A stretch of 32,773 nucleotides of DNA from CAZTZL01 sp964537715 (GTDB lineage Bacteria > Zhuqueibacterota > QNDG01 > DSAB01), in NCBI GenBank assembly GCA_964537715.1, contig CAZIAH010000033.1, positions 1 to 32,773 on the forward strand. Direction: 5' to 3'. Below are positions 1-7,487 of this stretch, piece by piece. The translations under genes were made by a program, and so were the position numbers. Below the pieces are notes generated by a model. The model saw only the letters and a program-made list of their open reading frames with translations, was not told where the DNA came from and did not search any database. Each line of letters begins with the position of its first letter. The stretch's first letter is position 1.

Positions 1-1416
1 CTGGCCGCCCCGGTGCATCGTGGTTTTTGAGAGAATGATCAGTGAATCCCCTTTTTCCGACCAGTTGGCGGTTTTGATTCGCGGAGAGTTCTGGAATTCC
101 GATTTGCATTCTTTGCCGTCCAAAGTCAGATTCTCTTCTTCGATGCGATTGTCCTCAAATTCCTTGATAAAGGTACTTCTAATATTCAGGTCGTTTCCTT
201 TCTGATTGATTTCTAATTTGTAAGGAAGAAAAGAAGGGCCCCAATTATCCAGAACCGATTTGTCTTCATTGAAGATCCATTCCCCTGAAAAATCCGGTTG
301 CGTTATCTGTGCTTTCTCACGCAAAGGCAGGGGAGGCAGGCCGCACACAGTACGATAAGGATCGATGATTTTCCAATACTCGAGATCTTCCAGGCTGAGT
401 ATGCGCGGATCATTGACCAGGGTTACAAGCTGTTTCTTCGTTGTATTCCGAACCATGCCAGCCCAGATCACATAGTAGGTCCAGTTTGGCTGGTTTTTTA
501 AAATCTCCAGTATGGGTGGGTTGCCGACTTCTCCCAGAGTCACTGGTTTCCCTTTGGAAAGTGTTGTCAGGCTGTCATAGTAACTTTGCTGGAAATCGCT
601 GCTGTAGACATCCAGCGCGAGGATGTCCAGATAATCATTGCCGGGATAGTAATTCGAAAACTCCATTCCAGGCCGATTTGGCCGGTCCACGCTCCAGACC
701 CAGATCAGGTTATTGAGTTTATGATGCTTCACATACCGGTCGAACAACTGCTGATACAATCTGCGTGTGCTGTACTCGCCTGTGCGGCCTCCCCACCAGA
801 ACCAGCTTCCGTTCATTTCGTGGTACGGCCGCCACAGCACAGGCACATGCGCGTCCTGAAGCTGTTTCAGATAAACGGCAATGGTATCGACCTGGGCGCA
901 CCAGCGTTTGTATAGTTCGGTTCCCGATGTCAGTACATCTTTGAACTGTTCATCCAGAAGTTGGCCCTGAACGCTGGCCAGCGAATCCGGATTGGCGCCG
1001 GGCAGCGGGCGGAACGTGATCGGCTCGTCTGCGGTGGGAGGGACCGCGTGCCAGCAGATCGTGATGAGCGCGCCTTCACGGTGCAGACGAATTGCTTCCT
1101 TAACAATGTCCGGCCGTGCCAGATACGAGTCCGTGTCTCCGTCTCTGGCGTGTCCCCAGTCCTGACTGTACACGATGGGCGTTTTGCCAAGATACTTGGC
1201 CGCAAAACGGGTGTTTCTGTCTTTTGTATTGGGATAATTGTGCTGACCGGTCAACGTGTATTTTCCTGAAATGTCATAAAAGAAATTCAGAAGCGCTCTG
1301 GCCTCAGGCGATGCATTGGGCGTGACAGGCTGGATGGTTTTGTCCAAACCGAAAAGAATTGAAGTAAATATCAGAGATAATCCGATTAGCCAGAGTATTG
1401 TATATCTGAATTTCAT
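1..1416 (-). CDS. GH26 family beta-mannanase, C-terminus cut by window edge
   Basis: The 472 visible residues run off the window start without a stop. The protein probably hydrolyses beta-1,4-mannan outside the cytoplasm. A hydrophobic N-terminal stretch (about residues 5-22) looks like a signal peptide or anchor. The GH26 signature WRPYHEMNGSWFWWGG lies at residues 195-210, making Glu200 the likely acid/base. The strand with TLGEVGNP puts the likely nucleophile at Glu296. From about residue 375 a second small domain begins (DFSGEWIFNEDKS), resembling lipocalin-like beta-barrel add-ons. The ATG is preceded by AAGGA at good spacing. The gene is 97 bases downstream of a HEPN-like gene on the same strand. 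The family call is firm. The exact substrate (mannan, glucomannan or another beta-glycan) is inferred. Confidence 0.9.
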   Translation of the reverse strand, partial: MKFRYTILWLIGLSLIFTSILFGLDKTIQPVTPNASPEARALLNFFYDISGKYTLTGQHNYPNTKDRNTRFAAKYLGKTPIVYSQDWGHARDGDTDSYLARPDIVKEAIRLHREGALITICWHAVPPTADEPITFRPLPGANPDSLASVQGQLLDEQFKDVLTSGTELYKRWCAQVDTIAVYLKQLQDAHVPVLWRPYHEMNGSWFWWGGRTGEYSTRRLYQQLFDRYVKHHKLNNLIWVWSVDRPNRPGMEFSNYYPGNDYLDILALDVYSSDFQQSYYDSLTTLSKGKPVTLGEVGNPPILEILKNQPNWTYYVIWAGMVRNTTKKQLVTLVNDPRILSLEDLEYWKIIDPYRTVCGLPPLPLREKAQITQPDFSGEWIFNEDKSVLDNWGPSFLPYKLEINQKGNDLNIRSTFIKEFEDNRIEEENLTLDGKECKSEFQNSPRIKTANWSEKGDSLIILSKTTMHRGGQ

Positions 1417-1513
1417 ATTTTTCGTTCCTTTCCAGTAAAAAATAGATATCACCCTTAGAAAATTTAAATTTGTTATGTTTTTTATTTGAATAAATTTTAT
1501 GAAACTTATAGAA

Positions 1514-2317
1514 TTACTGACATGTTCTCTCTTCTTCTGAATAAGGACAGATAGACTCATCAAGCATGAAGGCAAATGAAAGATGCAAAATGGATTCAGC
1601 AATCTGTGCTGTGATTTTTTCTTCTGTCGGATGTACTGAGAAAACGCGATATTGATTAAGAAGTGCCATTAAAGGTCTGTGTTTATCCGGCATAAGTTTC
1701 TTAATCTTAGCATATTTTTTATCAGTAAATTTCCCTGGCTCAAAAACCTGAATCAGTTGCCCCATTGTACACTTGCTGAATGTTGAATTATAAATTACTT
1801 TGCTTTTTTGTTTTATGAGTTCTATGATTCGACTTTCGACGGCAGATACAGACATGATAACACTGGCATAATAACTATAATTCTGAAAACATACAAGCGC
1901 TTCGTCTAATCTAATAGATTCGGAACATGTTAAACAATTGATTTTTGCTGTGACCATTTTATCGATGAAGTCAATATGTGATTCTAATTTATATAGAATT
2001 TCTGAAAATGTATTTAAAGTTGTTACTGACTTTTGATTTTTTAACTGTTCGTAGAGATGTGATAGCTCATCTACAGGATAGCGAGATATATCTATAAATC
2101 TACACATAAGGATATATTTAGCTATCCAGTCTAGCATGGTTTCGACATTTATATCGGCTAAGTAAACGTCTGGGTTGATCTTCGTTTTGCCTGCAAAAGG
2201 TCTCCAGTTTTCCCAGTTCTTTATAATGTAATTCCTGAAGAACTTCTTGAAGGAACCTATCGCTTTAGCAAAATGCAAAATCTCATTGATTTTGTCAATG
2301 TCTGGACATCTATGCAT
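1514..2317 (-). CDS. hypothetical protein with possible C-terminal HEPN-like domain
   Basis: 267 residues if started at the ATG at 2317, which has an excellent SD (GAGGGAG, 7 bases upstream). An in-frame TTG at 2341 would add eight residues but lacks that support. No named family is certain. The C-terminal third is helical and reads like HEPN/DUF4145-type domains: a helix with SAVESRIIELIKQK, then RVFSVHP, which gives an R-x4-H pattern (about Arg224 and His229), and a final hydrophobic helix. R-x4-6-H is the usual HEPN ribonuclease motif. There is no signal peptide or membrane segment, so it is probably cytoplasmic. The AT-rich composition and orphan context suggest an accessory, possibly acquired gene. 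A nuclease role is inference. Confidence 0.7.
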   Translation of the reverse strand: MHRCPDIDKINEILHFAKAIGSFKKFFRNYIIKNWENWRPFAGKTKINPDVYLADINVETMLDWIAKYILMCRFIDISRYPVDELSHLYEQLKNQKSVTTLNTFSEILYKLESHIDFIDKMVTAKINCLTCSESIRLDEALVCFQNYSYYASVIMSVSAVESRIIELIKQKSKVIYNSTFSKCTMGQLIQVFEPGKFTDKKYAKIKKLMPDKHRPLMALLNQYRVFSVHPTEEKITAQIAESILHLSFAFMLDESICPYSEEERTCQ

Positions 2318-2337
2318 AGGTTTTCTCCCTCTTGCAT

Positions 2338-2363
2338 TCAAATAACACTAAAAATGGATAATT
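2338..2363 (-). repeat. degenerate third copy of the upstream repeat
   Basis: The plus strand reads caaataacactaaaaatgg here, closely matching the core of the two 41-bp copies at 2628-2668 and 3488-3528. It ends about 20 bases upstream of the HEPN-like gene start, so all three copies sit just upstream of minus-strand genes. The distal part of the longer copies, with the TTGATT-like hexamer, is not preserved. Confidence 0.5.
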
Positions 2364-2384
2364 TGGAGGAGAGGTTTTACAGGA

Positions 2385-2561
2385 TTACGATTTCTTTCGC
2401 ATTCCGGCAGCTACAATAATCAGTGAGGCAGCAGCTCCTCCACCAAGAATTAATTGAATCTTTTGGAATGCTCCAGTACCTTTCAGAACACTTGCACATG
2501 CGATCAGAACGATTCCCCAAATAATCGCATTGGCAATAATTACCACAGATTCTCTCTTCAT
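2385..2561 (-). CDS. small two-helix membrane protein, 58 residues
   Basis: A short gene with ATG at 2559-2561 and TAA at 2385-2387. Translation begins MKRESVVIIANAIIWG and ends AAGMRKKS. Two hydrophobic helices (about residues 6-25 and 36-53) are joined by a short loop, and the charged ends MKRE and RKKS suggest both termini are cytoplasmic. AAGGGG is placed 7-8 bases upstream of the ATG, which supports translation. A 76-residue open frame overlapping the same strand is cysteine- and tryptophan-rich without membrane periodicity and looks like a shadow. The gene lies between the HEPN-like gene (67-base gap) and a multi-pass membrane protein gene. No family is recognised. Confidence 0.65.
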   Translation of the reverse strand: MKRESVVIIANAIIWGIVLIACASVLKGTGAFQKIQLILGGGAAASLIIVAAGMRKKS

Positions 2562-2627
2562 CCAATTTCCCCTTACAATGTATATAGCAGTATTTACAAA
2601 AAACCAATAGATGTTTTAATGAGGAAG

Positions 2628-2668
2628 TATCAATCCAAATAACGCAAAAAATGGATAAAAATCAAGTA
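2628..2668. repeat. 41-bp intergenic repeat, copy 1
   Basis: The segment starting tatcaatccaaataac and ending atcaagta recurs at 3488-3528 with a single mismatch. Both copies lie in intergenic DNA upstream of minus-strand genes. Read on the minus strand, the repeat contains a promoter-like TTGATT and TTATTT pair. Confidence 0.8.
2637..2665 (-). promoter_or_regulatory. putative promoter of the 58-residue membrane protein gene
   Basis: On the minus strand TTGATT (2660-2665) is followed after 17 bases by TTATTT (2637-2642). The predicted start of transcription lies about 70 bases before the ATG at 2561. The same hexamer pair and spacing occurs in the second repeat copy, and closely related pairs occur upstream of 5131 and 7029. 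Confidence 0.4.
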
Positions 2669-2771
2669 TTTTTCCCTAGGATAAAAAAAGTTCTTTGTGA
2701 AGTGATTCGGATTGCTTCAGCAATAGCATTGGCTTTTTTCTGGTGGGAGTCAGTAAAAATAAATCCATTCG

Positions 2772-3368
2772 CTAATTATTTTGTGTATGTAAATATTTGG
2801 AATACTCCTTAATAAAAAACAAGAAAGCGGAACCGAAAGTAATGATAAAAAAAATGCACGGGAAAAATATTTTATAATTGTCTGTAAGGAATCGCTGATA
2901 CCATGCGATATTCATTATGAGGAGAAAATTGTTCAATATGGCAAATAAACTTACAGAAATCGATACAGTGATAACCACAAATCCAATGAAAATCAAATGC
3001 GGTTTCATATTACTTGGCATGGATAGCATGCGCTGCGGCCACGGTCTGAGTTTATCGAAAAAATAACAATAAGTGAAATCGGTAAAATTAAGTTTCTTTT
3101 CCAAAACCATCACAGGTTGTTGCTCGAAATAAAAATATGCGATCAATGCAATAGTTACTAAAACGATGAATTGGATACTGATAAGACCTAACCAGGATGC
3201 GCCAAAAATCGAGACGATCGGATTATATTCATTGTTCAAATCAGGAATGTATAAGTATGTTAACAATAAATCCAATGCTCTCAGGAAAAATATAAACAGA
3301 ATTGTGAAAAAATATTTTTTTTTCTTGGAAACCTTGAATTTGTTGACCAGTTGTTTTGTCATATCCAT
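2772..3368 (-). CDS. hypothetical multi-pass membrane protein
   Basis: 198 residues, strongly hydrophobic. There are about four membrane helices: around residues 20-40 (YFFTILFIFFLRALDLLLTY), 57-80, 122-150 and 165-187. The basic N-terminus (KKKK) suggests a cytoplasmic start. The pattern of a first helix with RALDLLLTY followed by an acidic loop with NEYNP and a second helix resembles small DUF5658-like membrane proteins, but I do not claim membership. No catalytic motif is visible. The start has no clear SD, and a second ATG two codons in (3362) is equally possible. The second repeat copy, with a promoter-like pair, lies about 120 bases upstream. The coding region is AT-rich like its neighbours. 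Confidence 0.65.
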   Translation of the reverse strand: MDMTKQLVNKFKVSKKKKYFFTILFIFFLRALDLLLTYLYIPDLNNEYNPIVSIFGASWLGLISIQFIVLVTIALIAYFYFEQQPVMVLEKKLNFTDFTYCYFFDKLRPWPQRMLSMPSNMKPHLIFIGFVVITVSISVSLFAILNNFLLIMNIAWYQRFLTDNYKIFFPCIFFIITFGSAFLFFIKEYSKYLHTQNN

Positions 3369-3487
3369 TTCATTTAATCGGTACAGCTGAGCTTATCAAT
3401 CAATTGTGATTATCTAAAATATTTCTAAATACGTAAATGTCTTTTTCATTCCCAAGCTGGAGTTTAGAAACGATAAGAAGAAGAAAT

Positions 3488-3528
3488 TATCAATCCAAAT
3501 AACACAAAAAATGGATAAAAATCAAGTA
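3488..3528. repeat. 41-bp intergenic repeat, copy 2
   Basis: Matches 2628-2668 in 40 of 41 positions. It lies in the 247-base gap between the multi-pass membrane protein gene and the beta-barrel gene. On the minus strand it provides TTGATT (3520-3525), 17 bases, TTATTT (3497-3502), suitable for the gene starting at 3368. Confidence 0.8.
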
Positions 3529-3615
3529 GAAGATACAAGAAGTTTTGTAGAAATATTCGCTCTACTTCAACAACAGTATTTGTTTAGCAGAGCGTTAGTC
3601 TCAATCATGAATATC

Positions 3616-4119
3616 TTACAAAAACGCAGCAATTCCAACATCTATTTTTGTTTTGGTGTTTTTATTATTTAGGGAACTTACCCCCTGTAAAATATCCAGA
3701 CCCATATCCAGGAATACCTTTTGATTGAGTTTAAATAGATACCCAAATTCCAGCAATACATGCTTACGTGCTTTTAAATCATTCCATTGTTTGAATTGAT
3801 ATGCAATGCCGCCGTAAAAATACCGATAATAATACTTTCCGCCCAGTCCGAAACCAACATCAATATCTGTAGATCCACCCCAATCTTTTGGATAAGTATA
3901 GATAAAAGTTTGAATGGAAGTCAAGAGGGATATGTTTTTAATGATAAAGTATTCTGTTTCTGGTTTGATAGAGAATACGGAAATCCCCTGATCTTCAAAA
4001 TCATAAAAGGTTTGTTCCCAGCTTAAACTTCCTCCGATACGGATCGTTTTTTTGTCGAATTGGGCCAAACAGATACCGTGGATAAATAGAATCATTGCAA
4101 GACTGATATTCATTTTCAT
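3616..4119 (-). CDS. outer-membrane beta-barrel protein
   Basis: 167 residues with a cleavable signal peptide (hydrophobic residues 4-18, cleavage likely near CLAQ). The mature part is made of alternating-polarity strands with glycine and aromatic residues (FGLGGKYYYRYFYGGIAYQF, VLLEFGYLFKL) and ends in a hydrophobic IAAFL strand, as in small OmpX/porin-like barrels. The ATG is preceded by GAGGAAC. The gene begins 10 bases after the stop of the beta-propeller lipoprotein, so the two are probably co-transcribed. There is no hint of a ligand, and a structural or small-porin role is a guess from fold alone. Confidence 0.75.
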   Translation of the reverse strand: MKMNISLAMILFIHGICLAQFDKKTIRIGGSLSWEQTFYDFEDQGISVFSIKPETEYFIIKNISLLTSIQTFIYTYPKDWGGSTDIDVGFGLGGKYYYRYFYGGIAYQFKQWNDLKARKHVLLEFGYLFKLNQKVFLDMGLDILQGVSSLNNKNTKTKIDVGIAAFL

Positions 4120-4129
4120 AGTTTGTTCC

Positions 4130-5131
4130 TCACTTTATAAGTTGATCAATATCATATTTTTTTACTCCGATTCCCCATTTTGCATCGTATTTTAAAAATG
4201 AAAACCAGACAATCAGCAGGTTTTCATCTACGATACCGGTACTTCGGTAAATGCGTTTGCAATCTTGAAAAAAGTTATTTTTGCGCGTCAGAATGGGAGT
4301 CTCGATAAAGGTCCAATGCTCCAGATCTTCACTCGAAGCCAGATAAAGGTCTGTATCGGGATAGGGGCCGCAGCACAGCATAAAGTATCCATACGGCTGT
4401 TCAAAAACATCGACATGCCAGGGTGTCATTTTCTCAGGCAATGAATATGAGAGTGACACGATACTGTTTTTATCCCATTTGATGCCATCATTGCTTTCCA
4501 AATATTGAATGGGTGATCCGATTTCGCTGATATTCACGTAAAACATCCGGTATTGATTATTGCCGAAAATGACTGATGGCGAGAGAATAAAGCAGTCTTT
4601 TTGTTTGAGATTGTAATGGATTACACGTTTTTTCTTCCAATGGATACCATCTTTGCTTTCAAGCAGAATGACATTTTGTGAATCGGGAATCATGGTTTCG
4701 AGATAATAAATATTAAATTTCTTTTGTTCGGTGATGAATAACATGTCCGGATCATCATTATAACCATAAGGCGGAGGTTGAACCAGCGGATTGATTCCGG
4801 GCACACTTTCTTGAAAATTAATGCCGTCTTCACTTACAAGAATACAAGGGTTTTCATATCGCCTATTGCTGTATGGATAGGGAGTAACGACTAAATAAAA
4901 GGGATATCCGTTGAATCCGTTTTTAAAAAATACGATATCCGGGTGAACCGCCTGAAATAAACCATCATAAGTCGGGATTCTTAGAATGCGCTGATTAGGT
5001 ATCTGATTTAAAAGCGGGTGGACATTTTCAAAAGATAATGGGTTTGAATTGCATGAAAGCAGATAGACAATTATTCCTGTCAGGAAGTATAACGAAATAG
5101 ATCGAAAAATTTGAGATCGATTTAATTTCAA
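4130..5131 (-). CDS. beta-propeller lipoprotein, glycosidase-like
   Basis: 333 residues. The N-terminal hydrophobic segment ends in a lipobox LLSC with Cys27, so the protein is probably lipid-anchored. The rest shows the repeating blades of a five-bladed propeller like GH43/GH117/GH130-type enzymes: HPDIVFFKNGFNGYPFYL, ILVSEDGINF, DDPDMLFI, LLESKDGIHWKK, YLESNDGIKW and LASSEDLEHW. Each blade has an S-x-D-G-x-x-W type turn. The HPD aspartate near residue 65 could be catalytic, but I cannot assign a family or substrate. The start codon is TTG with no clear SD. No internal ATG would keep the signal peptide. A promoter-like pair lies about 80 bases upstream, and a beta-barrel gene follows after 10 bases. 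Confidence 0.75.
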   Translation of the reverse strand: MKLNRSQIFRSISLYFLTGIIVYLLSCNSNPLSFENVHPLLNQIPNQRILRIPTYDGLFQAVHPDIVFFKNGFNGYPFYLVVTPYPYSNRRYENPCILVSEDGINFQESVPGINPLVQPPPYGYNDDPDMLFITEQKKFNIYYLETMIPDSQNVILLESKDGIHWKKKRVIHYNLKQKDCFILSPSVIFGNNQYRMFYVNISEIGSPIQYLESNDGIKWDKNSIVSLSYSLPEKMTPWHVDVFEQPYGYFMLCCGPYPDTDLYLASSEDLEHWTFIETPILTRKNNFFQDCKRIYRSTGIVDENLLIVWFSFLKYDAKWGIGVKKYDIDQLIK

Positions 5132-5208
5132 ATATTATACAAAAATTTAAATGAATACACTTGGTTTAACAGAATAAGGAAGAAGGAATTACCAATCAGA
5201 TCGAGTTA

Positions 5209-5237
5209 AAGTAAATAAATGTTTAAAATAAAGTCAA
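5209..5237 (-). promoter_or_regulatory. putative promoter of the propeller lipoprotein operon
   Basis: The minus strand shows TTGACT (5232-5237), 17 bases, TTACTT (5209-5214). The spacing and hexamers match those at 7174-7202 and in the 41-bp repeats. Confidence 0.4.
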
Positions 5238-5289
5238 GTGGTTTTTTAAAGGTAGAAATTAAATGGTTCACTAGTAAATATTTTAAAAA

Positions 5290-5535
5290 TTACTTCAGCA
5301 GCAGCATCCGCTTGACAGAGCGCCAGTTTCCGGCCTGGATGGAGTAGAAATAAATGCCAGAGGGATGTTCGTACGCATTCCAGTGTACTTCATACGTACC
5401 GGGTTTTTGCTGCATGTCTACGAGCGGCTCACTCACTTCCTGGCCGAGCGTATTAAAGATGCGCACAGTTACGCGGCAGGTTTTCGGGATACTGTATCGT
5501 ATGGATGTCACTGGATTGAACGGATTGGGATAATT
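5290..5535 (-). repeat. T9SS sorting-domain coding repeat, copy A
   Basis: This 246-base segment encodes the C-terminal 81 residues and stop of the DUF362 protein. It is strongly similar in DNA and 73/81 identical in protein to 7242-7487. That is far closer than expected for domains of two otherwise unrelated proteins. Confidence 0.8.
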
Positions 5536-7029
5536 CTGATCAAGTCTGAAATTCCCGATGACAGGGACTTTTTGATGATCTTCAATCGAAGTCAAAACTT
5601 TCCGGTCATACACAGAGATTTGCGAAGAGTCTTTTGTGCAAGCGAATCCTGAATTCTGCAGGTATGTTGTCCAACTATTCAGATTATTGTGATACGCACT
5701 CTCCGGAAGATCCGGATTTGTTGTGTTGGGGTAGCGAGCGATGGGTGTCAGAATAAATTTTGAGGCATACCACGAGGATGCGACCGGATCAGTGGATGCC
5801 ACAAGGGTTCTAGTATTTTCGATCCAGTCCAGATTGGTCGGTCCGTATGTAGTTGTCCATGTGGCATCTACGATAGTGAGCGCTGGGAAAGTCACGGCCA
5901 TGACACGGGCTACCAGCGCGTAGTTCCCAAAGAGATAAGAATGATGCATGGACGACCAGTCGCCATAACGTTGATTTGCGTATGCAGTCGTGAGTGTTCC
6001 TATCCAGTTTTTGACAGCAATCGTTGTGCCTGCCATGCTGTGGGCTTTGAGGACCGGGAAGTCAATGATGCAAAGACGGGATGAGTTGTACACAGTCGAG
6101 ACCGAATCCCAGATGCCGTAGCGCATCGAAATATAGTAATTTTTTGAAGGGGAACGAAATTTCGGGTAGGATATTTTGGTTGAAGACTCATAGACGTATC
6201 CATCATCATAATCTCCATCTGCATATTCAGAGGTCACAGCACTCCAGATAGATTTCCAATCCAGGCAATATACAGAATATCCCTTTGCATAAAATGTGTT
6301 TACCACATCGACGATGGATTGGTCGGGATCTTCCGAATTGTTATCATTTTCATTTATGCCCGTACCGATATCCTGGGTGTTGTCGCATATCAGAATTTCA
6401 CCGGAAAATCCGTCAGGGTGATGCAGGATTTGCCATATCAATCCTTTTATCCGGTCCGTGCTCGTGGTGTTTTGGCCGGTCCACTGGAAATTTCCCTTGA
6501 TGATTACAATATTATCGGCACCCACAATGCCAGAAGGGTGTATTGTGGTTCGAAACAAATGAATATGTTGTGTTTCCATCATTGCGAACAATGTGTCAAT
6601 CGCGGGATCGGACAAGTTTTTATCGGGGACCGAGGCGTTACCGGCGGAGAGCGAACCGGTTGTCGGCGGAATCCTGTCCATCACAAAAACGGTAGATATA
6701 GGATGATCCACTTTCCATACGGGCAACGGTTCTATGGAAGTGACATTGGCTCTGGGACGTTCGGGTGATACTCCGGTGAACCAGATAATTCCTATTAGTA
6801 GAATTGCGGTTTTGGAGAACTTTGCCAGTTTTTTGAAAAACAAACTTCCTCCGAAAAAGGCTATCAATGTCAAAAGCCAACTGATTGCGACGGGAAACGC
6901 AGCTTTTTGACAGGGATAGGTGATTCGTTTCGGATTTGTTCCGGTTCTGAGTAATATCCAGAGGAACGCGAAAAATCCAACTATCCAATAACACCAGCGG
7001 CGAATTCTCAAATACTTGTGTGAATCCAT
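5290..7029 (-). CDS. DUF362 domain protein with N-terminal membrane helices and T9SS sorting domain
   Basis: 579 residues. The N-terminus has three hydrophobic segments (about 13-25, 44-60 and 72-86). The central region is a DUF362 domain: DNIVIIKGNFQW, then SRLCIIDFPVLKAHSMAG with TTIAVKNWIGTL, the usual PVLK-H...KN-x-x-G signature. The function of DUF362 is not established. After a linker, the last 81 residues form a T9SS type A sorting domain (YPNPFNPVTSIRYSIPK to MLLLK). The ATG has GGAGATGA upstream. N-terminal membrane helices combined with a C-terminal secretion tag are unusual. One of the early helices may act as the export signal. The sorting domain is 73/81 identical to that of the next gene upstream. 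Confidence 0.85.
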   Translation of the reverse strand: MDSHKYLRIRRWCYWIVGFFAFLWILLRTGTNPKRITYPCQKAAFPVAISWLLTLIAFFGGSLFFKKLAKFSKTAILLIGIIWFTGVSPERPRANVTSIEPLPVWKVDHPISTVFVMDRIPPTTGSLSAGNASVPDKNLSDPAIDTLFAMMETQHIHLFRTTIHPSGIVGADNIVIIKGNFQWTGQNTTSTDRIKGLIWQILHHPDGFSGEILICDNTQDIGTGINENDNNSEDPDQSIVDVVNTFYAKGYSVYCLDWKSIWSAVTSEYADGDYDDGYVYESSTKISYPKFRSPSKNYYISMRYGIWDSVSTVYNSSRLCIIDFPVLKAHSMAGTTIAVKNWIGTLTTAYANQRYGDWSSMHHSYLFGNYALVARVMAVTFPALTIVDATWTTTYGPTNLDWIENTRTLVASTDPVASSWYASKFILTPIARYPNTTNPDLPESAYHNNLNSWTTYLQNSGFACTKDSSQISVYDRKVLTSIEDHQKVPVIGNFRLDQNYPNPFNPVTSIRYSIPKTCRVTVRIFNTLGQEVSEPLVDMQQKPGTYEVHWNAYEHPSGIYFYSIQAGNWRSVKRMLLLK

Positions 7030-7173
7030 GATTCATCTCCATGTCTTTCCTGTTTGTGCGGAGTACAAACAAACCATTCAAACCAGGAATCGAAAGTCAT
7101 TTCACAAGTGATCTCGCAGGATTCGTTTATCTCTCATTTTCCAACCGGGATTTGGGAATATTGATACAAATTC

Positions 7174-7202
7174 AAGTAATAGAATAAACCGGTAAATATC
7201 AA
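7174..7202 (-). promoter_or_regulatory. putative promoter of the DUF362 gene
   Basis: The minus strand has TTGATA (7197-7202), 17 bases, TTACTT (7174-7179), about 145 bases upstream of the ATG at 7029. The -10 hexamer is identical to that at 5209-5214. Confidence 0.4.
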
Positions 7203-7241
7203 GTATTTTTTGAGGGCAAAAAGTGTATCGAAAAATGCGAT

Positions 7242-7487
7242 TTATTTCAACAACAGCATACGGTTGACAGAGTGCCAGTCGCCGGCCTGGATGGAGTAAA
7301 AGTAAATACCAGACGGATGTTCGTATGCGTTCCAGTGCACTTCATACGTACCGGGTTTTTGCTGCATATCCACGAGAGGCTCGCTCACTTCCTGACCGAG
7401 GATATTGAATATCCGCACAGTCACATGGCAGGTTTTCGGAATGCCGTATCGAATGGCTGTGGATGGATTGAACGGGTTGGGATAGTT
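7242..7487 (-). repeat. T9SS sorting-domain coding repeat, copy B
   Basis: Encodes the last 81 residues and stop of the giant repeat protein. It differs from copy A (5290-5535) at only eight amino-acid positions. Confidence 0.8.

Noticed and set aside
2651..2812. Plus-strand 53-codon frame starting inside repeat copy 1
   Set aside because: No SD, overlaps the end of a convergent gene, and the part after the repeat does not resemble the frame starting in copy 2. The minus-strand promoter reading is simpler.
3511..3672. Plus-strand 53-codon frame starting inside repeat copy 2
   Set aside because: No SD, it overlaps the beta-barrel gene by 57 bases, and it shares only the first six residues with the copy 1 frame. 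The equal lengths appear to be coincidence.
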